From positions 186,001 through 250,000 of the forward strand of contig JBLWWK010000003.1 of assembly GCA_048267965.1 (NCBI GenBank): 64,000 bases of DNA, in the 5' to 3' direction. The position numbers and the translations under genes were made by a program. Position 1 is the first letter of the stretch. The number at the start of each line of letters is the position of its first letter. The notes below the pieces were generated by a model that worked only from the letters and a program-made list of their open reading frames with translations, had not been told where the DNA came from and searched no databases. This stretch comes from GCA-2705995 sp048267965 (GTDB lineage Bacteria > Bacteroidota > Bacteroidia > Flavobacteriales_G > Salibacteraceae). This document shows positions 1 to 8,633 of the stretch, one piece after another.

Positions 1-27
1 GAAGTAAACCATTCTAAAATTACATAG

Positions 28-1113
28 ATGTCAGAAAAAATTACTGTAATAGAAGATAACGAAGACGTAAGAAATAATGTGCGTGAAATTCTAGAGGCTG
101 AAGGGTACGAGGTTTCATTGGCAGAAAACGGTGAAATAGGCGTAGAGACCATTCGAAGAACTCAACCACATTTAGTGTTGTGCGACATTATGATGCCCGA
201 GATGGATGGTTACGAAGTGTTAGAAGCTATGCGCAAAAACCCGGCAATAGCAGCCACTCCATTTGTGTTTTTAACAGCCAAAACATCTAAAGACGATTTA
301 AGTAAAGGAATGGAATTGGGTGCAGACGATTACATTATGAAGCCGTTTACCATTGATGAGTTGGTTTCTAGAGTAAAAATGCGCTTAGAAAGAAGAAAAG
401 AAGTGTTAGAACGCTCTGAGCAAAAGCTAAAGAACATTACCGAGCACTTAGGTCTTCCGATCACTAAAGAGATTACAGGCTTAATGAAAACCATTAATGC
501 CATGTCTGAATTGATAATGATGGAACATTTTAACATGGAGAAATCTGAGTTAGTAGAGTTTGTTTCACTAATCAATAAAGCGGGTTTAGATTTACGAGAT
601 GTAGTGGGAAAAACCGTAAACTATTACCAAATAGAAAAGCTAGAGCTGAACCCTGAATTACTTCAAGATCTTCAGAAGCAATCTACTCAAGGTGCTAAAG
701 AAGTAATGAATACTATTTTAAATACATTGGCGCAAGAAAATAACCGCACTAGCGATGCTATGAGCTCGTTAGAAGATGCCAACCTTGCAGTGCCTCAAGA
801 TTATTTTGCTCAAGCCATTAAAGAAATTTTGAGTAATGCATTTAAGTACAGTACCCGCGGAACGTTGGTGAAAATGGTAAGTGGCGTAGATGGTAAACGT
901 TATGTTGTTAAAATCTCTGATGAAGGCGTAGGGATGTCAGACGAGCAAATAGCCAGTATTCAGGCGTTTCACTCTTCAGATGACGAAGAAGGAGGTCTTG
1001 GATTAGGGTTAATTAATGCAAAGAAAATCATTGAAGTATTTGACGGAACCATTTCTTTTTCAGCTCAAAAAGGAATTGGTACAACGGTGAAAATTAGCGT
1101 TCCTACTGTTTAG
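28..1113 (+). CDS. Response regulator fused to a histidine-kinase-like ATPase domain
   Basis: A 361-residue cytoplasmic signalling protein. Residues about 4-120 form a receiver domain: an acidic pair near the start (EDNED), the phosphoacceptor region CDIMMPEMDG, the switch Thr in FLTAKT and the conserved Lys in MKPFT. A helical linker (about 125-260) contains EHLGLPI, which resembles a weak HisKA phosphoacceptor box. Residues about 265-361 form a HATPase_c domain with an N box (EILSNAFKYS), a G1 box (DEGVGM) and a G2 box (GGLGLGL). It has no membrane segment, so it is probably driven by a separate sensor through the receiver. It ends at a terminator shared with the convergent polysaccharide operon, which makes a regulatory link to that operon possible but unproven. 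Whether it autophosphorylates cannot be decided from the sequence. Confidence 0.85.
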   Translation: MSEKITVIEDNEDVRNNVREILEAEGYEVSLAENGEIGVETIRRTQPHLVLCDIMMPEMDGYEVLEAMRKNPAIAATPFVFLTAKTSKDDLSKGMELGADDYIMKPFTIDELVSRVKMRLERRKEVLERSEQKLKNITEHLGLPITKEITGLMKTINAMSELIMMEHFNMEKSELVEFVSLINKAGLDLRDVVGKTVNYYQIEKLELNPELLQDLQKQSTQGAKEVMNTILNTLAQENNRTSDAMSSLEDANLAVPQDYFAQAIKEILSNAFKYSTRGTLVKMVSGVDGKRYVVKISDEGVGMSDEQIASIQAFHSSDDEEGGLGLGLINAKKIIEVFDGTISFSAQKGIGTTVKISVPTV

Positions 1114-1133
1114 CAAAAAATAGAATAAAAAGC

Positions 1134-1168
1134 AAAACCCTAAAGAATTCATCCTTTAGGGTTTTTTT
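1134..1168. terminator. Bidirectional intrinsic terminator
   Basis: A 12-bp stem (AAAACCCTAAAG paired with CTTTAGGGTTTT) with a short loop is followed by a T run on the plus strand. Read on the minus strand the stem is also followed by T-rich sequence. It sits between convergent genes and can end both the response regulator gene and the polysaccharide operon. Confidence 0.85.
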
Positions 1169-1193
1169 GCGTCTTTTTTCTTCAAAAACTTTT

Positions 1194-1205
1194 CGGTAGG
1201 AACCG
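1194..1205 (+). repeat. Interspersed 12-mer CGGTAGGAACCG (exact copy, intergenic)
   Basis: Exact copy of a short word that recurs through the window. This one lies outside any gene, 8 bases beyond the stop codon of the glycosyltransferase gene, so codon usage cannot explain it. Confidence 0.8.
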
Positions 1206-1213
1206 TTTTTCAA

Positions 1214-2521
1214 TTAAATCTTATTCGCTTTCGCTTTTATAGAAGTTTTGGCTGGATTCCAGGGATCTAGATAAGAAGATTTGAAGAAGATTTCTTTGAG
1301 GTAGGCAGCCGTTCTAATCCAACGCAAATAATAACTGTTGTAAAATACCATAGCCGGAAGGTAGAGGTACAATTTCCATTCACTTTCGCGTCTTTCTGAA
1401 ATCACCATAATAAGCGTGAACTGAATAATGTCAGAAATAATGTAAAGCATGATTTTAAGTGGAATCACCACAGCCAAAAGCTCAATATTATTGAAAAGGA
1501 TGTCGAAAATGTAAATCCACCAAAGAAAATCGAGCACCACATTAAAACCTACGTTTTCAACAAACGAAAGCAAATTCATGATGTCGAAATTAGAGTTGGG
1601 TAAATACACATCGTTGTGTTTACGCATTCTAAAACGAACAATCGATTTAGACCATCTTAGGCGTTGTTTACTTAGAATTCTGAATTTTTCAGGTGCGTTG
1701 GTAAGGGCAATAGCTTCAGGCTCAAAATGGATTTTATAACCCATTTTTCGAATCTTAACGCTGATATCACCATCGAGACCAGGGCCAATATCCCAGCCAG
1801 CTATACGGTCTACCACATCAGAACGAAAAGCGCCAAAAGCACCCGAAATAATACGGTAAACCCCTAGTTCAGTTGAAACAATTCGTCCCATAGAAATGGT
1901 GCTCAGGTATTCGATTGCCTGCAAAGTGGCGCATAAGCTGGCGTCTGCGTTTCGAACTTTTACGTTACCGCCTACCGCACCAATTTCATCATCTGTGTAG
2001 AAAGGGATAAGAATATTCTCTATTGAATCTCGATCGAAAGAAGTATCGGCATCTAGATGAACAATGAACTTGCCTTTGCTATAACGTAAAGCTAAGTTAG
2101 CAGCAGAAGCCTTTCCACCTCGAACTTCGTTCCGAATAAACTTATCGATTTGTCCATTTTCTTCTAGGTTCCTACCAATAATTGGTGTGTTATCATCAGA
2201 ACCATCATCCACAATAATTAGCTCGTAGTTCTGATAAGTTTGCTCACGAAGAGAACTTACCAATTTGTACAAGTGCTGACCTTCGTTTTTTCCCGGTACA
2301 ATGATTGAAATAAGCGGAGATTCTGCCCAGAACTTCTCTCTCGCCTTTTTTCTTTTGTATTTGCGGTTTTTTGAGTTGATTACGTGTGAGTTGACCACCA
2401 CAAAATCGAAAAGTAAAAAGCGTGGAATCTCCAAGATAAAGAAGTACCAAAACACCCGCACAATCTGCATGGCGCTTTCGTGCTGCCAATAACTAAAGAA
2501 AAATTCCCAGTAATTTTCCAT
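1214..2521 (-). CDS. Processive family 2 glycosyltransferase (polysaccharide synthase)
   Basis: A 435-residue inner-membrane synthase of the cellulose/chitin/PNAG synthase type. The GT-A core (about 70-300) has the substrate-binding VDDGS at 105-107, the DxD metal motif DAD at 157-159, an acidic acceptor motif DGD at 250-252 in place of the usual TED, and the processivity motif QRLRW at 286-290. Hydrophobic segments lie at about 20-45 and at about 315-400 after the catalytic core. No PilZ domain is visible. Its ATG overlaps the stop of the upstream GGDEF-like gene by one base (TAATG), so the two are probably translationally coupled. It is the last gene of a four-gene operon with an adaptor and an outer-membrane factor. 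The sugar polymerised is unknown; the glycosidase-like domain in the partner protein hints at a beta-linked glucan or amino-sugar polymer. Confidence 0.85.
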   Translation of the reverse strand: MENYWEFFFSYWQHESAMQIVRVFWYFFILEIPRFLLFDFVVVNSHVINSKNRKYKRKKAREKFWAESPLISIIVPGKNEGQHLYKLVSSLREQTYQNYELIIVDDGSDDNTPIIGRNLEENGQIDKFIRNEVRGGKASAANLALRYSKGKFIVHLDADTSFDRDSIENILIPFYTDDEIGAVGGNVKVRNADASLCATLQAIEYLSTISMGRIVSTELGVYRIISGAFGAFRSDVVDRIAGWDIGPGLDGDISVKIRKMGYKIHFEPEAIALTNAPEKFRILSKQRLRWSKSIVRFRMRKHNDVYLPNSNFDIMNLLSFVENVGFNVVLDFLWWIYIFDILFNNIELLAVVIPLKIMLYIISDIIQFTLIMVISERRESEWKLYLYLPAMVFYNSYYLRWIRTAAYLKEIFFKSSYLDPWNPAKTSIKAKANKI

Positions 2522-3933
2522 TACTTTTTAAGCATTGATGCTCTTAAATCGTTAAGAATTGATTGGTGTTCAGAACCTTCTTGAATGGGTTTTAAGTTAG
2601 AAATTACTTCAATATCGTAATCTTTAACATTGTTTTTCAGCAATTGATTAATCGAAGAATTTAAAAATTCAATTTTCGATTTCGCCTTAGACGTTGGTGT
2701 GTCTGGGAAAATGATGAAAAACGAATTGACTGATCTCGATAAAATGTTCGAACTATCACAATTGCTTGTGATAAAACCAGATACTTCTTCAATTACTTTA
2801 TCGTATCGGTTACCCAAGGCCATTTCCATTGTATTAGAAATGCCGATTCTGATTAAACCTACGCTACTGTTCATTTTTTTAGAACGTGCTCTTTCTATTT
2901 CGTAGCGCAAGAAAGTGCTGAAAGTAGAATAGGTAATAAATCCGGGGTATACGATATCTTTCGATTTCTGACCTGTGCCTTTTGGCTGAATAGCTTCTTC
3001 TTTTCCTTCTTCTGTGAGAACGTAGCTAAATACATCGTATTCTACTAAACTCTCTAAATCGTTCATGTGCCCGCAATTCATACATTCAGCTTTCAAATCA
3101 GGCTCTTGAAAGTAATTGTCGTTATCTAAGCACTTGTACATGACAGATGGCTTATCGTAATCTACCCCGATGTGACGCAACGTTTTGCTACACTTAGGAC
3201 AAACCATTGATTCGCCTTGCATAAAGTCGCCTTCTGGGCCAACATATGCACATACAAAGTGGTGAACTAAATTTTCGGTAATAAGGTTAGGAGAACCGCT
3301 TTTCGGATCCAACTCTTTGTAGTTTAGAAAACCAGAGCTACACTTAGAGCAGAGGTGCATTCTGTCTTGAAAATTAGCAGAAAAGAAGTCTTTCTCCATG
3401 GCCTCTTGAAGAGTAGCAATTTCTTGTTTTGGAGATTCTTCTTGATAGCCTAAACTAAGCATTGGGTATCGGTAGCCAATCATAGACGAACGATCACGAA
3501 TAGGTCTTAACGGACGGTTTCTCGTGAATAAAAAGCGCAATATTTTAATAAGCGGCTTATTCGTGTTTCTGTTAGCAGTAAATGGTTTAAGTAGCTTCTT
3601 TTTTTCTTGAACTCGCTCGATGGTACGGTTCAATGATTCAGGTTGAATTACCGAAACAATTCCGTCTGCTAATTCTTGAATTTCAGGATTGTGTAATTCG
3701 TTAATACTTAAAACAAATACAGGTATTAGATAGATACTTTCAATATTTGAAGATCTGATTTTTCGAAGTAAAGAAGTGGCTCCTTCAGGGTCGGTAAAAT
3801 CGATTACCAATGCATCGTAAAGAGGTGTTTTCTTGAAGTCAAATTCTGCAAAATTCGAGATAAGGATAATTTCTTTAGAGAAATTATTCTCGATTTTAGA
3901 AACTTTAGCTTCGTTTGTCTTAGGATTAAACAT
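2521..3933 (-). CDS. Receiver-like / 8-Cys zinc-ribbon / degenerate GGDEF protein
   Basis: A 470-residue cytoplasmic protein without membrane segments. Residues about 18-115 look like a receiver-type fold (ALVIDFTDPEG). Residues 195-287 carry eight cysteines as four pairs or near pairs (C195/C198, C228, C245/C248, C268, C284/C287), resembling the metal-binding TackOD1 output domain, which is known next to GGDEF domains. Residues about 330-450 resemble a GGDEF domain (TFSTFLRYEIERARS...), but the signature loop reads SRSVNSFFIIF, so no cyclase activity is expected. I infer a regulatory or c-di-GMP-sensing role for the polysaccharide synthase, much as the degenerate GGDEF protein PelD serves Pel. 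It lies 20 bases downstream of the adaptor gene and overlaps the synthase gene by one base. Confidence 0.7.
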   Translation of the reverse strand: MFNPKTNEAKVSKIENNFSKEIILISNFAEFDFKKTPLYDALVIDFTDPEGATSLLRKIRSSNIESIYLIPVFVLSINELHNPEIQELADGIVSVIQPESLNRTIERVQEKKKLLKPFTANRNTNKPLIKILRFLFTRNRPLRPIRDRSSMIGYRYPMLSLGYQEESPKQEIATLQEAMEKDFFSANFQDRMHLCSKCSSGFLNYKELDPKSGSPNLITENLVHHFVCAYVGPEGDFMQGESMVCPKCSKTLRHIGVDYDKPSVMYKCLDNDNYFQEPDLKAECMNCGHMNDLESLVEYDVFSYVLTEEGKEEAIQPKGTGQKSKDIVYPGFITYSTFSTFLRYEIERARSKKMNSSVGLIRIGISNTMEMALGNRYDKVIEEVSGFITSNCDSSNILSRSVNSFFIIFPDTPTSKAKSKIEFLNSSINQLLKNNVKDYDIEVISNLKPIQEGSEHQSILNDLRASMLKK

Positions 3934-3953
3934 GTTACTAGGTTTTTAAGTGT

Positions 3954-5075
3954 TTAGAAGTACTTAGACTTCGTTACAGTAACGTTTATTTTATAGAACT
4001 TAAACCATTTGTCGGCTTCGTCTATTTTTAACGGAATCACGATGGCACGAATTCTCCTTTCGAGTTCAGATCCCGTTTCGTATAGTCGGTCAGGAAGGTT
4101 GGTAGTTTTAAGGTAAATCTGGTCAATTACACCTTTGCTTTTAGAACCATCTGGGAAGGTAATATCAACGATATCGCCCTCATCGATGTAATTTAGCGCT
4201 TCTTGCTTAAAATAGGCCTTAATATGGATGTCTTTTAATTCGATTAAATCCATAATTAACTGGCTTTCATAGGTAGTTTCATTCGGGTAGGCATAAATTT
4301 GCGATACCATTCCACCTTGCGGTGAGTGATAAGGGATATTCATGCGATCAAAAGCAAGTGAACCACCACCGCCACCTATAGAAGCAATGTTTTGAATCTC
4401 TTCTGCGTTAGGCTTTGCATTTTTCTTGGCTAACTCTTCTGCAAGTCTTCTTTCTACTTCGTCTAAGTATTGTCTTAAAGAGTAAACTTTACCTTGCTCA
4501 GCGCTAATATTCATTTTAGCGTTTTCGATTTTATCTTCAGCTTCTTGCAGTTTAGCAGGAGGGTAGATGTCTAGAAATACTTCTTTCTTTAAACGATCCA
4601 TGCCAGCAGAAAGAGCGGCTAGTTCTTTTTTCTCTTTATTAATTTCTAGTTGAGCAAATTTGATATCTCTTTCTGTAGAAATTTTTTCACGAATTAACCA
4701 GTTGTATGTAGAGTTTGAGTAACCATTGTCTGCGTTCGAATTGGCAATTACAACGTTACCGTCTCCATCATCATCGTATTGGTTCATTCTGTAATAAAAC
4801 AAAATATCACCTGATTTTACTGTATCGTTTTCTTCAACTAAGTATTCGTTTACGATAATATCTTCAGGGAAATTAACATCAAATTTGTGAATGATTATCT
4901 CAGACTCGGCTTTAACAACCAAGTATTTACCAATAAAGAAGGAACCGAAACTTAATAGTACTACAGCTAGAGCAGCGAAATAGATAATTCTATCCCAATT
5001 GATTCCTTTTTTAACAGGAGTCTCTTCAATGCCTTTTAAGACACTAGCTTTGGAGTTAAATTGAAATTTTTTCAT
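3954..5075 (-). CDS. HlyD-like periplasmic adaptor (membrane fusion protein)
   Basis: 373 residues. A short cytoplasmic tail is followed by one membrane segment (about 29-50). Next come a biotinyl-lipoyl-like half motif (VEENDTVKSGDILFYY, about 80-96), a long charged helical hairpin (about 128-215) and a second beta region with the typical second half (HSPQGGMVSQIYAYPNE). This is the layout of HlyD/EmrA adaptors that bridge inner and outer membrane. There is no ABC transporter or MFS partner nearby; the inner-membrane partner in this operon is the glycosyltransferase. Its start overlaps the stop of the outer-membrane factor gene by four bases (ATGA), showing tight coupling. An Asp-rich stretch (YDDDGDGN) sits just before the helical hairpin. 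Confidence 0.8.
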   Translation of the reverse strand: MKKFQFNSKASVLKGIEETPVKKGINWDRIIYFAALAVVLLSFGSFFIGKYLVVKAESEIIIHKFDVNFPEDIIVNEYLVEENDTVKSGDILFYYRMNQYDDDGDGNVVIANSNADNGYSNSTYNWLIREKISTERDIKFAQLEINKEKKELAALSAGMDRLKKEVFLDIYPPAKLQEAEDKIENAKMNISAEQGKVYSLRQYLDEVERRLAEELAKKNAKPNAEEIQNIASIGGGGGSLAFDRMNIPYHSPQGGMVSQIYAYPNETTYESQLIMDLIELKDIHIKAYFKQEALNYIDEGDIVDITFPDGSKSKGVIDQIYLKTTNLPDRLYETGSELERRIRAIVIPLKIDEADKWFKFYKINVTVTKSKYF

Positions 5076-7513
5076 TTGAGTCCCATTGATGAGTTATAAT
5101 CTAAGTCAAACAATGTGCCTAGATCGTGGATGGCTAATTTGTTTAGTGGAATTTCTTCACCTAACGCCTCAATAAATTTTTCCATGAACAGACGATTCAT
5201 AAAATCTTTGGTGCGTAAAGCGAGGATTGTTTTTTCAGAGTTTAGAGCAAATTCTTCTACTGTTTTTCTTTTAATAAATTGAATATCAGGTCTTTCGTAA
5301 GCCATTAAGTAAGCGTAGTCTAATGCCTCGTACATTTTTTCAAGGGCTCCTACCGGATAATAAAGAGGAATAGAAGCGCTTAATTCCATTCCGTTTTGGT
5401 TGGCAAATTCACGCGCGTTGAAAAACACATCAATTAAGTTGCTGAGGTATTTTTGCTTATTGTTATCCCAATCTGGGAAAGTTTGTGGTTCTATATCGAA
5501 ATGAATTCCACTAAAACCAAGAGAATAAATTTTATTTAAATCTTGATTAACATTCAATTTACCATTGTCGGTAGCCAAACTGTTGTTGCCAATCATACCA
5601 ATTACCTCAATATCATACCTTTTGGCAAGACGAAGAAAGTCTGCTACTTTCTCGGTTTCAGGCTTTGGACCTGGAGATAAAAGCACTTTCTTGATTTCGT
5701 TCACCTTACAGTAATGAATTAAGAATAAATTGTCTTGGCTGTTAAAAAAGCTAGACCACATGTAAGCTTCTCTTTTCTCTTTGTATTTGAATAAGAAATC
5801 TTCTTGATCGATGGTTGTGCAATACTCCATAGGGTTGGCGCTTTCTAAAAAACGAGTCATCGAAAGCATTTTTAAATACAATTGCTGTTTTATGTCGAGT
5901 ATTTCTACTTCGTTGGCAAGTAACTCATCCATGTATTGAATAGCGCTAAGTGGGCTAAATCCGGGGTCTTCAAATTGATACTTGATAATTTCTTTTCTCA
6001 AGCGTTCTTCAATTTTGAAATGCGTGTAATAGAACTCGATTAACTGCTCAAGTTTGTATTGATATTCGTAATAGTAATTCAGTAAACGATGATCGTTGTT
6101 TTGAATTTCTCCACCTGTGGTAGATTCAATCATTAATTTCTCTGCTTCCTTTACTGAAGACTTGTTTCCCCATCTTAAAGGAATTCGAACTCGGGCTCCT
6201 ACAGAACTAAAATTTCTATCGAAGGTTTCTTGCTGAGCCAAAAAGCTGTAGCGGATAAAAGGAGTAACTGTGTAGTCTTTGAGGCGATTGTGCTTGATGT
6301 CTACATTTTCTTTGGTAAGGGCTAAAATGCGGTCTGATGAAGTTTGCACACTATCTGCTCTATGTTGAAAGAGTAGGGCAGGATCCGGATCTAATATCGG
6401 TAAAGCATCTGCATTAAAGTACTGATCTAGCGCAGTGCTAAACATGATTTTATCGCGAAGGATGGTGTTGTAGTTCGACCATTTTCTGTATTGTTTTTCA
6501 GCGCGTGATTTTTTGGCCTTCATCTCAATGATGTCTTCCCAGCTGCGTTCTTTACTCGAATACAACATTTCTGCAATCTGTACCTGTCGATCAATGATGT
6601 TAATTCGATCATCAATTCGCTCTAATTTCTTGGTGTTAAACAAGTAAATAATGTAGTTGTAGAGATCTTCATAGTTGTCTTCAACCGAGATTTTATTCTG
6701 CTGTAATCGGCTAATTTCTAATTCGTTTTCACGTTGTTTAGCCTTGAGTTGATTGGTGACAAAACCGTTGTTTAAGATATTCCAATCTACACCTACATTT
6801 AAACGTTGAATGTAAAATAGATCTTCCGTTTCAACGAAACCAGGCGTGAAGTTACGGTTGTAAAAAGTGTTTAAAACTAAGCCAATGTCGCCTTTATAGT
6901 CTTTAATTTCCGCCTTTTTTAGAAGGCTATCGGCTAGAAATTTGTTAATAGAATCGAATTTTCTTTCATAGATAATGGAAACTAAATGGGTATCCGATTC
7001 TACTTTTTTCGATTGATAATCCAGTATTTGGTTTTCGAATAAATCGGTAACCTCTCTCACTGTTTCATCGTGTTTAGTTACGTCAAACTCACGTGTTCCT
7101 TCTTCAGCAAACGCAAGTCGATAGGCTTTGTTACGAGAAATTTGTTGCTCAGAAACGCCTTTGCCTTTTCGCTCTCTAACATCTCGTAAACTAACGCGCA
7201 GACCGTTTTCATAGGCAATAACAAATGCAGAAGGAACCGATTTCTGACGAACTTCTAACATCGCTTCTCGAGCAGATTTTAAATCGGTAAACACCCCTAC
7301 AGAATAGCGATAACTGCCATTTTCTAACTTTTCTCTGTTGAGTTGTTCAAACTGAGAAAACTCTTCGGGCAAAGAGGTGCCGCTAAACGTTCCGATTTGA
7401 ACGGTATAGAAAAGATTTTTTTGATCAGCAACATCAGTAATCTCTAATTCTTGGCTGAGTAAAGGCTGATAAAGTGCAGCAATAAATAAGAAGAGTATAG
7501 CGATATGTTTCAC
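5072..7513 (-). CDS. Outer-membrane factor with N-terminal SPOR and C-terminal glycosidase-like domains
   Basis: A fusion protein of 813-821 residues. There is no ATG: TTG at 7537 or GTG at 7513 both give a good signal peptide ending near LLSQE, and I prefer GTG (M-K-H-I-A...). Residues are numbered from the TTG. About 43-115 is a SPOR-like peptidoglycan-binding repeat (YTVQIGTFSG, then YRYSVGVFTDLKSA). About 165-585 has two TolC-like halves with long coiled helices and beta strands (for example GARVRIPLRWG). About 590-821 resembles a TIM-barrel glycosidase, with GIHFDIEP at 677-684 recalling the DxxDxDxE motif of GH18; the last D and E (681, 683) are kept, while earlier acids are Ser and His. 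It is the first gene of the operon and probably forms the exit channel for the polymer made by the co-encoded synthase. Confidence 0.75.
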   Translation of the reverse strand: MKHIAILFLFIAALYQPLLSQELEITDVADQKNLFYTVQIGTFSGTSLPEEFSQFEQLNREKLENGSYRYSVGVFTDLKSAREAMLEVRQKSVPSAFVIAYENGLRVSLRDVRERKGKGVSEQQISRNKAYRLAFAEEGTREFDVTKHDETVREVTDLFENQILDYQSKKVESDTHLVSIIYERKFDSINKFLADSLLKKAEIKDYKGDIGLVLNTFYNRNFTPGFVETEDLFYIQRLNVGVDWNILNNGFVTNQLKAKQRENELEISRLQQNKISVEDNYEDLYNYIIYLFNTKKLERIDDRINIIDRQVQIAEMLYSSKERSWEDIIEMKAKKSRAEKQYRKWSNYNTILRDKIMFSTALDQYFNADALPILDPDPALLFQHRADSVQTSSDRILALTKENVDIKHNRLKDYTVTPFIRYSFLAQQETFDRNFSSVGARVRIPLRWGNKSSVKEAEKLMIESTTGGEIQNNDHRLLNYYYEYQYKLEQLIEFYYTHFKIEERLRKEIIKYQFEDPGFSPLSAIQYMDELLANEVEILDIKQQLYLKMLSMTRFLESANPMEYCTTIDQEDFLFKYKEKREAYMWSSFFNSQDNLFLIHYCKVNEIKKVLLSPGPKPETEKVADFLRLAKRYDIEVIGMIGNNSLATDNGKLNVNQDLNKIYSLGFSGIHFDIEPQTFPDWDNNKQKYLSNLIDVFFNAREFANQNGMELSASIPLYYPVGALEKMYEALDYAYLMAYERPDIQFIKRKTVEEFALNSEKTILALRTKDFMNRLFMEKFIEALGEEIPLNKLAIHDLGTLFDLDYNSSMGLK

Positions 7514-7735
7514 GAAAAAAGGGATTTTAACGGGCAAAGACGTAAAGCTTATGCCAATTTCTTTTTACGAATTTAGTTGATTGAAAATCAAGACAATGAT
7601 GCAGGATGATGTTTTTGATAAAAAACAGAAAGTCTCAAAAAGGGAACAAATTCTTTTAGTGGTTCGAGTGTTGATAACTTGAAATGTGAAGCACTGCTCA
7701 CTTCGAATTCGAATTGCTTCACTATGAGCCAAAGA

Positions 7736-7753
7736 AAATGTAATTTTACATTT
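7736..7753. promoter_or_regulatory. Inverted repeat upstream of the Crp/Fnr gene
   Basis: AAATGTAA and TTACATTT are separated by two bases and end 33 bases before the regulator's ATG. TACATTTA within it resembles a Bacteroidota -7 element, so the symmetry would cover the promoter. Autoregulation is a guess. Confidence 0.4.
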
Positions 7754-7786
7754 AATCACAGCGTCAACAATAGTTAACAAGCCAAT

Positions 7787-8497
7787 ATGAAAAATAAACG
7801 AGTTGATTTGGTGTGTGAAAACTGCAAAATACAAGGTTTTTCAAAGTTCAAAAATTTGAACGGTGAAGACCTAGACAAAATGACCTACAATAAGTCTTGC
7901 ACAGCTTACAAGAAAGGGCAAGTCTTATTTCACGAAGGAACACGTCCACTTGGTGTTTTTTGCGTTCACGCAGGCAAAATTAAAGTCTACAAAACTGGGT
8001 ATGATGGTAAAGACCAAATTATTCAGATTTCGAAACAAGGTGATCTTTTGGGCTACAAGGCCATGATTTCTGAAGAAATGTATCCAGTTTCTGCTGAAAC
8101 CTTAGAAGATGCTACCGTGTGTTTTATTCCACGCACAGATTTTCTTTCTATTCTCGATTCTTCATCTGATTTAAATCGATTGTTACTCAAAGAAGCTTGT
8201 CACGAGCTAGGAGCAATGACTGAAAGTTTAACCAACTTAGCTCAAAAACCAGTTCGAGAGCGTTTAGCGGTAACTTTGCTAATGCTAAAAGACACTTACG
8301 GCATTGATGCCGTTGAAAATGGAGAAGTTGAAATAAACTTAACCCGCGAAGATTTAGCCAATACTGTAGGAACCGCTACCGAAACCCTAATACGCTTATT
8401 ACACGATTTCAAAGAAGAAAAACTTATTGAAAGTAAAGGGCGAAAGATTAAGGTAATTGATGATAGAGGTCTTTTCAAAGTGGCCAACATTTACTAA
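7787..8497 (+). CDS. Crp/Fnr-family transcriptional regulator
   Basis: A 236-residue soluble DNA-binding protein. A cyclic-nucleotide-binding-type beta roll spans about 35-125 and a C-terminal winged helix spans about 165-225. The recognition helix TATETLIRLL keeps the E and R that contact the TGA core of Crp/Fnr sites. An N-terminal CENC (C10, C13) plus C38 and C59 recall the Fe-S ligands of FNR, although the spacing is not that of E. coli FNR, so oxygen or redox sensing is possible, not shown. It is transcribed divergently from the polysaccharide operon and followed by its own terminator. The next three genes are universal stress proteins, a common target class for FNR/ANR regulators, and an FNR-like box lies directly upstream of them. 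Confidence 0.85.
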   Translation: MKNKRVDLVCENCKIQGFSKFKNLNGEDLDKMTYNKSCTAYKKGQVLFHEGTRPLGVFCVHAGKIKVYKTGYDGKDQIIQISKQGDLLGYKAMISEEMYPVSAETLEDATVCFIPRTDFLSILDSSSDLNRLLLKEACHELGAMTESLTNLAQKPVRERLAVTLLMLKDTYGIDAVENGEVEINLTREDLANTVGTATETLIRLLHDFKEEKLIESKGRKIKVIDDRGLFKVANIY

Positions 8498-8518
8498 TTC
8501 ACCACAACAAAATTTCAG

Positions 8519-8545
8519 AAAAAGCGCTTAATGGCGCTTTTTCTT
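8519..8545 (+). terminator. Intrinsic terminator after the Crp/Fnr gene
   Basis: A 9-bp stem AAAAAGCGC / GCGCTTTTT with a 6-base loop runs into a T-rich tail. It separates the regulator transcript from the stress-protein genes. Confidence 0.85.
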
Positions 8546-8559
8546 TTGATATATATCAG
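8546..8559. promoter_or_regulatory. FNR-like binding site upstream of the stress-protein genes
   Basis: TTGATATATATCAG matches the classical FNR consensus TTGAT-N4-ATCAA at 9 of 10 defined positions. It lies about 75 bases before the first universal stress gene and right behind the terminator of the Crp/Fnr gene. A looser inverted repeat, TGATTGC...GCAATCA (8569-8596), follows it. Confidence 0.6.
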
Positions 8560-8633
8560 TTTTTTAAGTGATTGCTGTCATTTATAGATGCAATCAGAAC
8601 CAAGATATTTGAATAACTAAAAGTCAACAGTCT

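Noticed and set aside
7686..7722. GTGAAGCA...TGCTTCAC with TTCGAATTCGAA between
   Set aside because: The two symmetries are not concentric and are not placed at a recognisable promoter; could be chance in AT-rich DNA.
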